From assembly GCA_026398935.1 (NCBI GenBank), contig JAPLRW010000254.1, forward strand, positions 1-34,066: a stretch of DNA of 34,066 bases. The letters run 5' to 3'. This document shows, one piece after another, positions 16,795 to 24,079 of the stretch. How positions within the stretch are numbered: the first letter of the stretch is position 1; every line of letters begins with the position of its first letter. Origin of the DNA: Methylococcales bacterium. Its GTDB lineage: Bacteria > Pseudomonadota > Gammaproteobacteria > Methylococcales > Methylomonadaceae. A program made the position numbers and the translations under genes. The notes under the pieces were generated by a model. That model saw only the letters and a program-made list of their open reading frames with translations. It was not told where the DNA came from and made no database searches.

Positions 16795-17915
16795 AAATGA
16801 TCAGGGTATTCCACTTTATAAATGACGCCGAGGGTATCGTCGGCAATTAATAGACTGCCATCAGGCAGTTGTAAAATATCGGTGGGTCTGCCAAGTACCT
16901 CACCTTTATCGGTCAGCCAGCCATCAACAAAGACAGTTTCTGACGAGGGTTTTCCTTGTTTAAACGCTAGCGATACCACGCGATACCCATGCGCTTTACT
17001 GCGATTCCATGAGCCATGTTGCGCGACGAATAATTGGTTTTTATACTGCGCAGGGAATTGTGAGCCGGTATAAAAGCGCATACCTAATGGAGCCATATGG
17101 GCGCTAAACTTCCATGCCAGTGCGACAAATTGCTCGCAACGTTTCGTGCCACCAAACTCAGGATCAGTAATATCGCCAGCATGGCAATAAGGGAAGCCAA
17201 AATGCTGCCCTTTGGTTGACCATTGATTTAGCTCATCCGGCGGTACATCGTCGCCTAAGTAATCACGTCCATTCTCGGTAAAAAACAATTGTCCAGTGGT
17301 AGGCCGCCAATCAAAACCCACGGTATTACGAATGCCATGCGCTAGAATTTCAACATCACTGCCATCCGCATTTAATCTAAGCAATGAGCCGTAAATAGCC
17401 TGTTGCGGTTCACAGATATTACAGGGTGCACCGACCGCCGTGTATAATTTATTATCAGGCCCAAAGCGCAAATATTTCCAACCGTGATGCTCATCTTTAG
17501 GCAGTTGATCGTAAATAACTTTCGGCTGGGGGGGATTGTCTAGTTGTGTGGTTATGTTATCAAAACGGATTATGCGATTAACTTCTGCAACATACAGCGC
17601 GCCGTTTTTGTAGGCAACCCCATTCGGCAGGTGTAAATTCTTACCGAGCGTGTAGCGTTTATCACTGATACCGTCTTGATTGGTATCTTGCAAGGCATAG
17701 ACACTGCCTTCTTGACGCGTTCCGACATAAACAATGCCGTTATCACCTAAAGCCAGCGTGCGCGCATTGGGAACATTATCCGCAAACAGAGAGATTTTAA
17801 AGCCGTCTGGCACATGTAACTGCTGTAAAACAGCCCGTGGCGCGTTAGCGGACAAAGCCAGTCCTGAAGTTAACAGGAATAAACCCGCTAAGACATTCGC
17901 GTATTTTTTGTTCAT
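16791..17915 (-). CDS. PQQ-dependent sugar dehydrogenase family protein (exported)
   Basis: The 374-residue protein begins with a clear signal peptide (MNKKYANVLAGLFLLTSGL, cleavage near residue 24), so it acts in the periplasm. The rest is a six-bladed propeller of the soluble glucose/sorbosone dehydrogenase type: PDGFKISLFADNVPNAR, a GTR motif, LPNGVAYKNGALYVAE, GWKYLRFGPDNKLY, GIRNTVGFDWRP, ENGRDYLGDD and the C-terminal VAQHGSWNRS and GRPTDILQLPDGSLLIADD. Such proteins oxidise aldose sugars or similar alcohols with bound PQQ, but the substrate is unknown here. A GAGGTAAT ribosome-binding site precedes the ATG. It is first in an operon with the Nudix gene and diverges from htpX. Confidence 0.85.
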   Translation of the reverse strand: MNKKYANVLAGLFLLTSGLALSANAPRAVLQQLHVPDGFKISLFADNVPNARTLALGDNGIVYVGTRQEGSVYALQDTNQDGISDKRYTLGKNLHLPNGVAYKNGALYVAEVNRIIRFDNITTQLDNPPQPKVIYDQLPKDEHHGWKYLRFGPDNKLYTAVGAPCNICEPQQAIYGSLLRLNADGSDVEILAHGIRNTVGFDWRPTTGQLFFTENGRDYLGDDVPPDELNQWSTKGQHFGFPYCHAGDITDPEFGGTKRCEQFVALAWKFSAHMAPLGMRFYTGSQFPAQYKNQLFVAQHGSWNRSKAHGYRVVSLAFKQGKPSSETVFVDGWLTDKGEVLGRPTDILQLPDGSLLIADDTLGVIYKVEYPDHL

Positions 17916-18022
17916 ATTACCTCGCCTATAAAACTTTTAATAATATTGATGGCTTGCTCTTGCTTTATTCCATGCAATCACCATAATACTATTTTCATTC
18001 ATTTACTTATAGGTATAAAGGC

Positions 18023-18898
18023 ATGATGCGAATTATTCTATTTTTAGCCACCAATTTTGCCATAACAATCGTGATCGGTATTGTTTTTAATCTGTTGGGC
18101 TTAAGTAGTGTTTTAGATGCGCAAGGCATTGATCTTAACCTAAACAGTTTATTGGTTATGTCTGCCGCAATAGGTATGACAGGGTCTTTTATTTCGCTGT
18201 TAATGTCAAAATCAGCGGCAAAGTCGTCGATGGGTGTGCAGGTGATAACCTCACCTCAAGATACAACAGAACAATGGTTGTTGGATACGGTGGCAAGACA
18301 AGCAGCAGCAGCGGGTATTGATATGCCGGAAGTGGGTATTTTTAATACACCAGACTCTAATGCGTTCGCAACGGGTATGAACCGTAACAGTGCCTTAGTG
18401 GCGGTTAGCTCCGGCTTGTTAAATAACATGAACCACGATGAGGTTGAAGCAGTCATCGGCCATGAAATTTCTCACGTTGCTAACGGTGATATGATTACCA
18501 TGTCGTTAATGCAAGGCGTGGTTAATACCTTTGTATATTTCTTTGCTACGCTCATCGGACATGTGGTTGATCGCGTGGTATTCAAAACAGAACGGGGACA
18601 AGGGCCTGCCTACTATATTGTACAAATGGCGGCGCAAATGCTGTTTGGCTTTTTGGCTTCCATGCTAGTCATGTGGTTTTCGCGCTACAGAGAATTTAAA
18701 GCAGATGCTGGCGGTGCAAAGCTGGCGGGTCGTGATAATATGATCAATGCACTTAAAGCCTTACAACGCGCACAAGAGCCTACAGAATTACCTGGGCAAT
18801 TGGCGGCTTTTGGTATTAATGGCGGCGGAGTTAGAAAATTATTAATGAGTCACCCACCGTTAGCAGATCGTATTGCAGCGTTACAAAATAACCAATAA
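18023..18898 (+). CDS. htpX: Membrane zinc metalloprotease HtpX
   Basis: HtpX is an inner-membrane endoprotease that degrades misfolded or damaged membrane proteins together with FtsH. The 291-residue protein has the typical length. It has two N-terminal transmembrane helices (about residues 3-27 and 42-60), the zinc site HEISH (H147, E148, H151), two further hydrophobic segments (about 163-182 and 200-220) and the third zinc ligand E224 in RYREFKADAGGAKL. Two adjacent Met codons are possible starts. The second (18026) gives the more common MRIILFLAT N-terminus. A strong terminator follows, so it is monocistronic. Confidence 0.95.
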   Translation: MMRIILFLATNFAITIVIGIVFNLLGLSSVLDAQGIDLNLNSLLVMSAAIGMTGSFISLLMSKSAAKSSMGVQVITSPQDTTEQWLLDTVARQAAAAGIDMPEVGIFNTPDSNAFATGMNRNSALVAVSSGLLNNMNHDEVEAVIGHEISHVANGDMITMSLMQGVVNTFVYFFATLIGHVVDRVVFKTERGQGPAYYIVQMAAQMLFGFLASMLVMWFSRYREFKADAGGAKLAGRDNMINALKALQRAQEPTELPGQLAAFGINGGGVRKLLMSHPPLADRIAALQNNQ

Positions 18899-18911
18899 AA
18901 GCTCCTCTAGC

Positions 18912-18951
18912 ACCGAGCGGGATTGTTTGCCGCTCGGTCTTTTTAATTTTT
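18912..18951 (+). terminator. Rho-independent terminator of htpX
   Basis: ACCGAGCGG (18912-18920) pairs with CCGCTCGGT (18930-18938) around a nine-base loop and is followed by CTTTTTAATTTTT. This is a textbook terminator 13 bases after the htpX stop. Confidence 0.9.
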
Positions 18952-19018
18952 CCACGCTGGCCGCTTTGCAACGCTATCAGCATAATTTTTTATAGATCAT
19001 CACGGGTAAACACGCATA

Positions 19019-19282
19019 ATGAATACAGTAAAAATAATCGCTTTATTAGTATTAATCACGGGATGTACTCAAGATCAGCAAAACAAATTTTCCAGAAAAG
19101 CAGTGGAACTTTTGGACAGTAATTATTTGGTTACGTATGCCAATGGCTCAACAACCAAAACATGGATGATTAAGAACGGTAAAGTCACGTCAGATGAGAA
19201 GGGCTATTATTACTTTTGGGATGACAAGAAGCATTATGTTCAGGTGCCTATAGAAAATTCGTTTATTGAAGAAACGAATTAG
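19019..19282 (+). CDS. Small predicted lipoprotein
   Basis: The 87-residue protein starts with a lipoprotein signal (MNTVKIIALLVLITGC), with the lipobox LITGC putting the lipidated Cys at 16. The mature part is short, polar and aromatic-rich (GYYYFWDDKKHYVQV), suggesting a small beta-structured domain at the inner or outer membrane. I do not recognise a family. It sits alone between the htpX terminator and a hairpin. No strong ribosome-binding site is visible. Confidence 0.65.
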   Translation: MNTVKIIALLVLITGCTQDQQNKFSRKAVELLDSNYLVTYANGSTTKTWMIKNGKVTSDEKGYYYFWDDKKHYVQVPIENSFIEETN

Positions 19283-19300
19283 ACCCCCTCTTTTCTGTCC

Positions 19301-19330
19301 AATCATCTCGGTATTCTCACCGAGATGATT
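19301..19330. terminator. Hairpin between converging genes
   Basis: AATCATCTCGG (19301-19311) and CCGAGATGATT (19320-19330) form a perfect 11-base stem with an eight-base loop between the small lipoprotein gene and the DUF6691 gene. Neither side has a T tract, so intrinsic termination is uncertain, although the position fits a shared 3'-end structure. Confidence 0.5.
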
Positions 19331-19365
19331 GCAGAATAAGTGCGAATCTAACCGGTACGCAGCAC

Positions 19366-19782
19366 TTATTTACTAGCGTGCAACCAAGAAAAAAACCACA
19401 TTCCCGCGAACATTGCCAGACAAAATAATCCCGCCTCCAGTTGTCCATAAGCAATCGAAACCAACGCAGGGCCAGGACAGTAACCCGCCAGCCCCCACCC
19501 CAAACCAAAAAGGCTTGCACCGACAATCAATCGCGTATCAATATCCTTTTTAGTGGACTGATGAAATTGTGCAGCTAATAATGGTTTTGGCTTTTTCAGA
19601 ATAAAATGCTGTGTAACACCCAGTATTACTAACGCTCCAAGCATAACAAACGCTAAGCTGGGATCCCAGTTCCCGGTAATATCCAGAAAACCAATGACTT
19701 TTTTAGGGTTGACCATTTGAGAAATAATAAGCCCTAAGCCAAAAAGCACACCACTGCCTAATACGGCTAAATTTTTCAGCAT
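19366..19782 (-). CDS. YeeE/YedE-type transporter half, DUF6691 (PmpB-like)
   Basis: The 138-residue protein has about four transmembrane helices and the family signature GLGWGLAGYCPGPAL (conserved C102), with an N-terminal GSGVLFGLGLIISQM helix. With the next gene it forms the split YeeE/YedE permease found in many proteobacteria, which is linked to uptake or movement of thiosulfate or other sulfur species across the inner membrane. It starts two bases after the stop of its partner, so the two are translated together. The substrate is inferred from family, not from sequence. Confidence 0.85.
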   Translation of the reverse strand: MLKNLAVLGSGVLFGLGLIISQMVNPKKVIGFLDITGNWDPSLAFVMLGALVILGVTQHFILKKPKPLLAAQFHQSTKKDIDTRLIVGASLFGLGWGLAGYCPGPALVSIAYGQLEAGLFCLAMFAGMWFFSWLHASK

Positions 19783-19784
19783 AA

Positions 19785-20210
19785 TTATATGCCCATCCCG
19801 TTATTGGCGACAAAAACCGTGATGAATGCGACCAGCATAAACGTGACTGTCGCCGCTATTGAACGTTTGGATAACCTTGCCAGACCACAAACTGCGTGAC
19901 CACTGGTGCATCCACTCCCTAGTCGTGAGCCATAACCCACCAATAAACCTGAAATAACGATAATAGGTAACGGCTGATTAAGCCGAACATCTGGTGGCAG
20001 GATACTCGCTAAATTAGTCAACAAAGGGCTTATCACTAGACCCATTAAAAAATAAATTTGCCAACTACTTGTGTTCGGTTTTTCTGTCAAGACAGTTGCC
20101 AGTATGCCTGAAATACCCGCAACTCGACCAATCAAAAACAGTAAGGACGCTGCTGACAAGCCGATTAACATCCCGCCCGCTAAAGCAGAATAAGGTGTGA
20201 AGTCATTCAT
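19785..20210 (-). CDS. YeeE/YedE-type transporter half (PmpA-like)
   Basis: This 141-residue protein is the upstream half of the split sulfur-compound permease. It has four transmembrane helices, an N-terminal LAGGMLIGLSAASLL segment, the GRVAGISG loop and the Cys motif GSGCTSGHAVCG (C101 and C108), which are the redox or substrate-handling cysteines of the family. The start is set at 20210 (MNDFTPYS). A longer frame from a TTG at 20261 would run through the promoter and operator found here and adds a non-conserved Asn/Tyr-rich stretch. The promoter and palindrome just upstream imply control by a repressor encoded elsewhere. Confidence 0.87.
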   Translation of the reverse strand: MNDFTPYSALAGGMLIGLSAASLLFLIGRVAGISGILATVLTEKPNTSSWQIYFLMGLVISPLLTNLASILPPDVRLNQPLPIIVISGLLVGYGSRLGSGCTSGHAVCGLARLSKRSIAATVTFMLVAFITVFVANNGMGI

Positions 20211-20247
20211 TAGATAATTATAATATTCAAAATTAGAATTATCTAAT
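20209..20247 (-). promoter_or_regulatory. Palindromic operator upstream of the YeeE/YedE pair
   Basis: ATTAGATAATT (20209-20219) and AATTATCTAAT (20237-20247) are perfect 11-base inverted repeats with a 17-base spacer. One arm covers the -10 box and the other reaches the start codon. An inner ATTC-N7-GAAT lies between the arms, reminiscent of sites bound by sulfide-responsive ArsR-type repressors (BigR/SqrR type) that control such transporters. A repressor blocking polymerase is the simplest reading. Confidence 0.7.
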
Positions 20248-20266
20248 AAAGCATTCCTCAAGTCAA
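20238..20266 (-). promoter_or_regulatory. Sigma-70 promoter of the YeeE/YedE pair
   Basis: On the minus strand, TTGACT (plus-strand 20261-20266) is separated by exactly 17 bases from GATAAT (20238-20243). Transcription would begin about 20 bases before the ATG at 20210. The -10 box is inside one arm of the palindrome. Confidence 0.75.
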
Positions 20267-20430
20267 TCGCTAATCACGCTGAAAATAATGGCCGTCATTG
20301 TCGAGTTAATCGTACCGTAGAGGATTATCGTTAACTGAATTAGTGCGGCAAAGAGAGGGACTGTTTTTGATGCAGATGTACTGCCCATGCAGGTGGTTTA
20401 CGCTGTTTCTATAACAAGTGTAGTTCGAAG

Positions 20431-20493
20431 CAATAATCAGGACACCCATGGACTGGGCGAACAAGCCTTAAGTATCAGGTGTCCCAATAATCA
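20431..20493. mobile_element. 45-base miniature insertion with 9-base target duplication
   Basis: The segment 20440-20484 begins with GGACACC and ends with GGTGTCC (perfect seven-base terminal inverted repeats). It is flanked on both sides by the identical nine bases CAATAATCA (20431-20439 and 20485-20493). This is the signature of a transposition event leaving a target-site duplication, with almost all the internal sequence lost. It lies in the gap just beyond the stop codon of the small exported protein gene. No coding capacity remains. Confidence 0.65.
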
Positions 20494-20502
20494 ATGCCAG
20501 TC

Positions 20503-20862
20503 TTAAAGCATTTTTTTTAAACCTTCAAAGTCTTCAGTTGCTTTTCTTAATAATTCATCAGCAGATTGTGTATCGCCTTTTTTAAGCGCAGTAACAGCCG
20601 CTTTAATACCATTGGTTGCTTTGGTGCGTGCAATAGTGATTTTATCACTGATGATGATGTCTTTCGTTAAGCCTATTGCTTCTTTTGCTAAAGCCGCAGA
20701 TGCGTCAGCTGATGCACCAGAAGCGATAGAAGCAGAAGCTGCTTTAAGTTTGATACATACATTTTCAATGTCAGGCAATCCACCTTCGGCTAATGCCAAA
20801 GAAGAAAAAAAGCTTAATGTTGTAATAACCAACGCTAAAAATACGTTTTTAGAATTTCTCAT
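20503..20862 (-). CDS. Small exported helical protein, unknown function
   Basis: The 119-residue protein has a standard signal peptide (MRNSKNVFLALVITTLSFF..., cleavage after ALA near residue 25). The mature part (about 94 aa) is Ala/Lys-rich and strongly helical, with one Cys (C36) and repeated A-x-x-A-hydrophobic patterns such as ARTKATNGIKAAVTALKKGD, like a small periplasmic helical hairpin. The layout loosely recalls the small metal-binding protein SmbP of nitrifiers, but the His repeats of SmbP are absent, so I make no functional claim. A GAGGA-type ribosome-binding site lies a little far (about 11 bases) from the ATG. Confidence 0.7.
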   Translation of the reverse strand: MRNSKNVFLALVITTLSFFSSLALAEGGLPDIENVCIKLKAASASIASGASADASAALAKEAIGLTKDIIISDKITIARTKATNGIKAAVTALKKGDTQSADELLRKATEDFEGLKKML

Positions 20863-21073
20863 GGTTTATAAATCCTCAATGTAATAGTATTGTAATTTTA
20901 ATATGGCACTCTAGTAGTTACCCTAAAAAGCGCACGGAAATAGTGTAACATATCTTTTAATGTTGCAATCTACCGTGTTGTGGCTTTTGTTTTATATTTT
21001 ATAGATTGTTTATTTTCTACGCATTCATTCAACCAATCTGAGACTTTTTAACAGTGGTCTTTTTCTATCTAGC

Positions 21074-21907
21074 CTATATTTGTCTTAAGCAATAATCCAA
21101 CCAAGCAACGGGCAATAGGCGTTTTAAAAAAGCAAATACATAGGTCGGTGTCGTCACATAATACCGAATGCAGGGCTTTTTTGCTTCTACTGCATGGATC
21201 ACTTTTTTAACGACTGCACTGGCAGGTAAAGTAAACGGTACGGCAGCCCCCTCTTTCGTCAAGCGTTCCGCCATTACCTGATAAGTTTGCTGATGCATGC
21301 TGTGTTCAACCTGAATATTCTGTTGAAAAAGTGCAAAAGAATTTTTCCTAAAATCGCTTAAAATAGGTCCCGGTTCAATTAAGCTGATATGAATATTAGA
21401 GCCATGCAGCTCTAATCTTAAGGTATCCGCTAAGCCTTCCAGCGCAAACTTACTGGCGTTATAAGCACCACGATAGGTCATGGCAACCAAGCCTAGTATT
21501 GAGCTGTTATAAATAATTCTACCCTGCCCTTGGCGCCGCATGACGGGCAGTATTAAATTGGTCAATTCATGCGTACCAAAAAAATTAGTTTCAAATTGCT
21601 GGCGTAACACAGCACGGCTTAAATCTTCAACCGCTCCCGGCTGTCCAAAGGCAGCATTATTAAATAGCACATCACAGTGTCCATCGGTTAATTGCAGTAC
21701 GTGTTTAACCGCAGCGTGAATACTGTTGGAATCTGCCAAATCCAATTGTACGGCTTCAAAGCCTTGCGCTAAGAGCGCTGCAACATCAGCGGACTTACGC
21801 GCTGAGGCGATGACACGATGACCACGTTTTTTAAGTTCAACAGCGGTGTGATAACCAATGCCTGTGGAGCAACCAGTAATTAAAATAATTTTAGCGAGCG
21901 TCTGCAT
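21074..21907 (-). CDS. Short-chain dehydrogenase/reductase (SDR)
   Basis: The 277-residue enzyme is a classical SDR, using NAD(P)H to reduce or oxidise an alcohol/carbonyl substrate. It shows the cofactor motif TGCSTGIG near residue 11, NNAA (83-86), the active-site Ser at 135-136 (YNSS), Y149 and K153 in the YxxxK motif, and the EPGPI segment. The C-terminal hydrophobic stretch (TYVFAFLKRLLPVAWLDY) may attach to membrane, as in several SDRs acting on lipids. The ATG at 21907 (MQTLAKI) is preferred over an upstream frame start at 21976 because it has a ribosome-binding site (ACAGGTAA) and a normal SDR N-terminus. The substrate is unknown. Confidence 0.88.
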   Translation of the reverse strand: MQTLAKIILITGCSTGIGYHTAVELKKRGHRVIASARKSADVAALLAQGFEAVQLDLADSNSIHAAVKHVLQLTDGHCDVLFNNAAFGQPGAVEDLSRAVLRQQFETNFFGTHELTNLILPVMRRQGQGRIIYNSSILGLVAMTYRGAYNASKFALEGLADTLRLELHGSNIHISLIEPGPILSDFRKNSFALFQQNIQVEHSMHQQTYQVMAERLTKEGAAVPFTLPASAVVKKVIHAVEAKKPCIRYYVTTPTYVFAFLKRLLPVAWLDYCLRQI

Positions 21908-21997
21908 GTTTTTTACCTGTAATATAAAGTGATGACTGTTTGCGCTATTTTGCAGGCAGCAAAAGTCTGCGTCCATTTGAATTTAGTTAATTTTCAT

Positions 21998-22026
21998 TTC
22001 TTCGCATGGTTGTGTTGTCATATAAT
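21998..22026 (+). promoter_or_regulatory. Possible promoter for the MxaD-like gene
   Basis: A perfect TATAAT lies at 22021-22026. A weak TTCTTC (21998-22003) sits 17 bases before it. Transcription would start about 38 bases before the ATG at 22071. Only the -10 box is convincing. Confidence 0.4.
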
Positions 22027-22070
22027 GAGCCGTTTAGCTTTATTACGTTTTTTAACTCAGGACATTAACG

Positions 22071-22634
22071 ATGAAAAAAATCACCTTATTCGCCTCAGCT
22101 GCCTTGTTCCTTTTCACTGCGACTGCCAATGCGCATGGGCCAGTGCGTCAAAAAACGCATGACAGTGTTACTATTAATGCGCCTGCCGACAAAGTCTGGG
22201 GTATTATTAAAAACTTTGATGACATGTCTTGGCTGCCAGCTATCGCCAGCGTTTCCGCAAAAGGCGGCAATAAAGATGGTGCAACACGCGTATTAACTTT
22301 AAAAGACGGTGGCAAGATCACTGAAGAGTTAAAAAAGCATGATGACGCTAAAATGATGTACTCTTACAAAATCACGGATATGAGTACCAAAGCCACCATT
22401 TCACATTCCGGACAAGACGAAAAAGTACCTGCATTTCCAGTCGGAAATTACGCCGCTGACATTCAGGTCAAAGCAGAAGGTGCTGCCTCAGTCGTCACTT
22501 GGAAAGCAGGTTATTACCGTGCATACATGAACAACAACCCTCCTGCTGAAATGAATGAAGAAGCGGCTAACACTGCCGTAGCAGATTTATTTAAAACAGG
22601 CTTGGCAAACCTGAAAGCCTTAGCTGAAAAATAA
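22071..22634 (+). CDS. Periplasmic SRPBCC protein, MxaD-like
   Basis: The 187-residue protein has a clear signal peptide (cleavage after ANA, residue 21) and a mature domain of the SRPBCC/START-like fold, beginning HGPVRQKTHDSVTI, then APADKVWGIIKNFDDMSWLP and a C-terminal helix (ADLFKTGLANLKALAEK). The HGP start and the DKVW...F pattern resemble MxaD, the small periplasmic protein of methanol dehydrogenase clusters that assists electron transfer to cytochrome cL. It is followed after 12 bases by a YVTN propeller gene, so the two form an operon. A generic polyketide-cyclase-like protein is the alternative. The rest of the mxa or xox cluster is absent here. Confidence 0.75.
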   Translation: MKKITLFASAALFLFTATANAHGPVRQKTHDSVTINAPADKVWGIIKNFDDMSWLPAIASVSAKGGNKDGATRVLTLKDGGKITEELKKHDDAKMMYSYKITDMSTKATISHSGQDEKVPAFPVGNYAADIQVKAEGAASVVTWKAGYYRAYMNNNPPAEMNEEAANTAVADLFKTGLANLKALAEK

Positions 22635-22646
22635 GGAAATACATCC

Positions 22647-23609
22647 GTGATGTATAATCACCCAAAAACAGTAGCGAGTTTTCTTGCTACTGTTTTTTTT
22701 AGCACAGCTCTTTCTGCGCAGCCTTTTGCTTACATCAGTAATCAACTGGATGACAGTGTCTCTATCATTGATACAGCGTCTGCTAAAGTTATTGATACCG
22801 TTAAAATAACCGGAAAACCCGCTGGCGTTGCACTCTCGCCGGATGGTAACACCGTCTACATTTCAACCCCTGAGGCAAATGGTTTTGCCGTTATTGATGC
22901 TAAACAGCATAAACTGCTTAAACACGTGCCACTAGGCAGTAGCGGTGCATTAGGCATTGCCGTCGATAAATCGGGGCAGCGACTGTTTGTGGCGGATTGG
23001 TATAAAAATACCGTCGCCGTCATTGATACGGTTGATTTTAAAATCAAGGCTACCATTCCGGTTGGAGAATCACCATCCGGCCTAGTCGTCAGTCCAGATA
23101 ATCGCTGGCTGTACGTTGCCAATCGTTTAAGTAATTCTGTTTCGCAAATTGATTTGCATACCTTGACCGAACGTAATGTTACAAAAGTCGGAGAGCATCC
23201 CTTTGGCTTAAGTATTGACAGTAAAGGTCAGCGCCTTTATGTCGCCAATGTCGAAAGCGATGACGTTACCGTTTTAGACAATCAGCATTTAAAAAAAGTA
23301 GCTACCGTAAAGGTTAAAACCCTGCCCTACGCAACGACGTTAGCATTAAATGATAGTCGCTTATTTGTCACCAATCAGGAAGACGATTCAGTCTCTGTCA
23401 TTGATACTGCGACGTTAACCGAGCTTGCTGTGATTGAGGTAGGCGATAAACCCGAAGGAATTAGTACACATCCTGATGGACAACACGTCTATGTTGCCAA
23501 TTGGTTTGATAATACCGTATCGGTCATTGACGCAAAAACACTAACTGTCGTTGATACCATCCCCACCGGAAACGGTAGCCGTGCCTTTGGGCTGTTTATT
23601 AGTCAATAG
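22647..23609 (+). CDS. Exported YVTN-repeat beta-propeller protein
   Basis: The 320-residue protein has a signal peptide (about residues 1-24, ending ALSAQ) and then about seven 40-residue blades with the pattern VYVAN...NTVSVIDT...V.TI..G..P.G...SPDG, the YncE/YVTN type related to cytochrome d1 propellers. It should be periplasmic and act as a binding or scaffold domain. No heme or PQQ motif is seen. The listed start is a GTG nine bases after an AAGGA ribosome-binding site, and an ATG is the next codon. It is co-transcribed with the MxaD-like gene, which suggests a role in periplasmic alcohol oxidation. Confidence 0.85.
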   Translation: MMYNHPKTVASFLATVFFSTALSAQPFAYISNQLDDSVSIIDTASAKVIDTVKITGKPAGVALSPDGNTVYISTPEANGFAVIDAKQHKLLKHVPLGSSGALGIAVDKSGQRLFVADWYKNTVAVIDTVDFKIKATIPVGESPSGLVVSPDNRWLYVANRLSNSVSQIDLHTLTERNVTKVGEHPFGLSIDSKGQRLYVANVESDDVTVLDNQHLKKVATVKVKTLPYATTLALNDSRLFVTNQEDDSVSVIDTATLTELAVIEVGDKPEGISTHPDGQHVYVANWFDNTVSVIDAKTLTVVDTIPTGNGSRAFGLFISQ

Positions 23610-23705
23610 CAGGCAATGCAGGAACCGTGTTCCAAACAGTAGAATGTACAGATCACGTTAAAATAATTGTTGATCAATAAATAACCTAACAAATGTGGAG
23701 ATAGC

Positions 23706-23990
23706 ATGGCTGAAACAGTGGATGAATTAACCGTCACCTATGAAGACGAAGGAATAGAAACGGTTAAAGAATTGGACAAAAAAGTACTGACCAAAGGTGC
23801 TTGGGCGACCATTATGTATCGTTATCAAGACTGGAATCGCGCCAAAGAAGAATACGGCCCTGATAAATACACCATTCGTCGTTATCAAAAACGCAATGGC
23901 GAATATCAGCAAAAGTCTAAATTTAATATTTCCAGCAAAGATCAGGCGAAGAGCATTATCGCTGCGCTTGAAGAATGGATTAAAGATTGA
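23706..23990 (+). CDS. Small conserved protein, possibly PC4-like
   Basis: The 94-residue cytoplasmic protein has an acidic N-terminus and a central TKGAWATIMYRYQDW segment followed by YTIRRYQKRNGEYQQKSKFN and a C-terminal helix (DQAKSIIAALEEWIKD). A basic beta-hairpin followed by a helix is the layout of small PC4-like single-strand nucleic-acid binding proteins, but the match is by shape only. I recall similar uncharacterised proteins in other proteobacteria. A good GGAGA ribosome-binding site lies six bases before the ATG. It stands alone. Confidence 0.7.
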   Translation: MAETVDELTVTYEDEGIETVKELDKKVLTKGAWATIMYRYQDWNRAKEEYGPDKYTIRRYQKRNGEYQQKSKFNISSKDQAKSIIAALEEWIKD

Positions 23991-24079
23991 TCTAGCAGCG
24001 CTCAAAAAACATACATACATACTTACGTATAATATACAGGTTGGTTAATATTTTGTACTTATTTTTAAGGGGTTTTTAG

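Noticed and set aside
20211-20261. N-terminal extension of the YeeE/YedE protein from a TTG codon
   Set aside because: It would run through a good promoter and a perfect palindrome and adds a non-conserved Asn/Tyr-rich stretch. The ATG at 20210 gives the family N-terminus.
24010-24033. ACAT/ATAC tandem run followed by TATAAT
   Set aside because: The repeat is only about three units and the TATAAT lacks a -35 at proper spacing, so it was not listed as a promoter or repeat.
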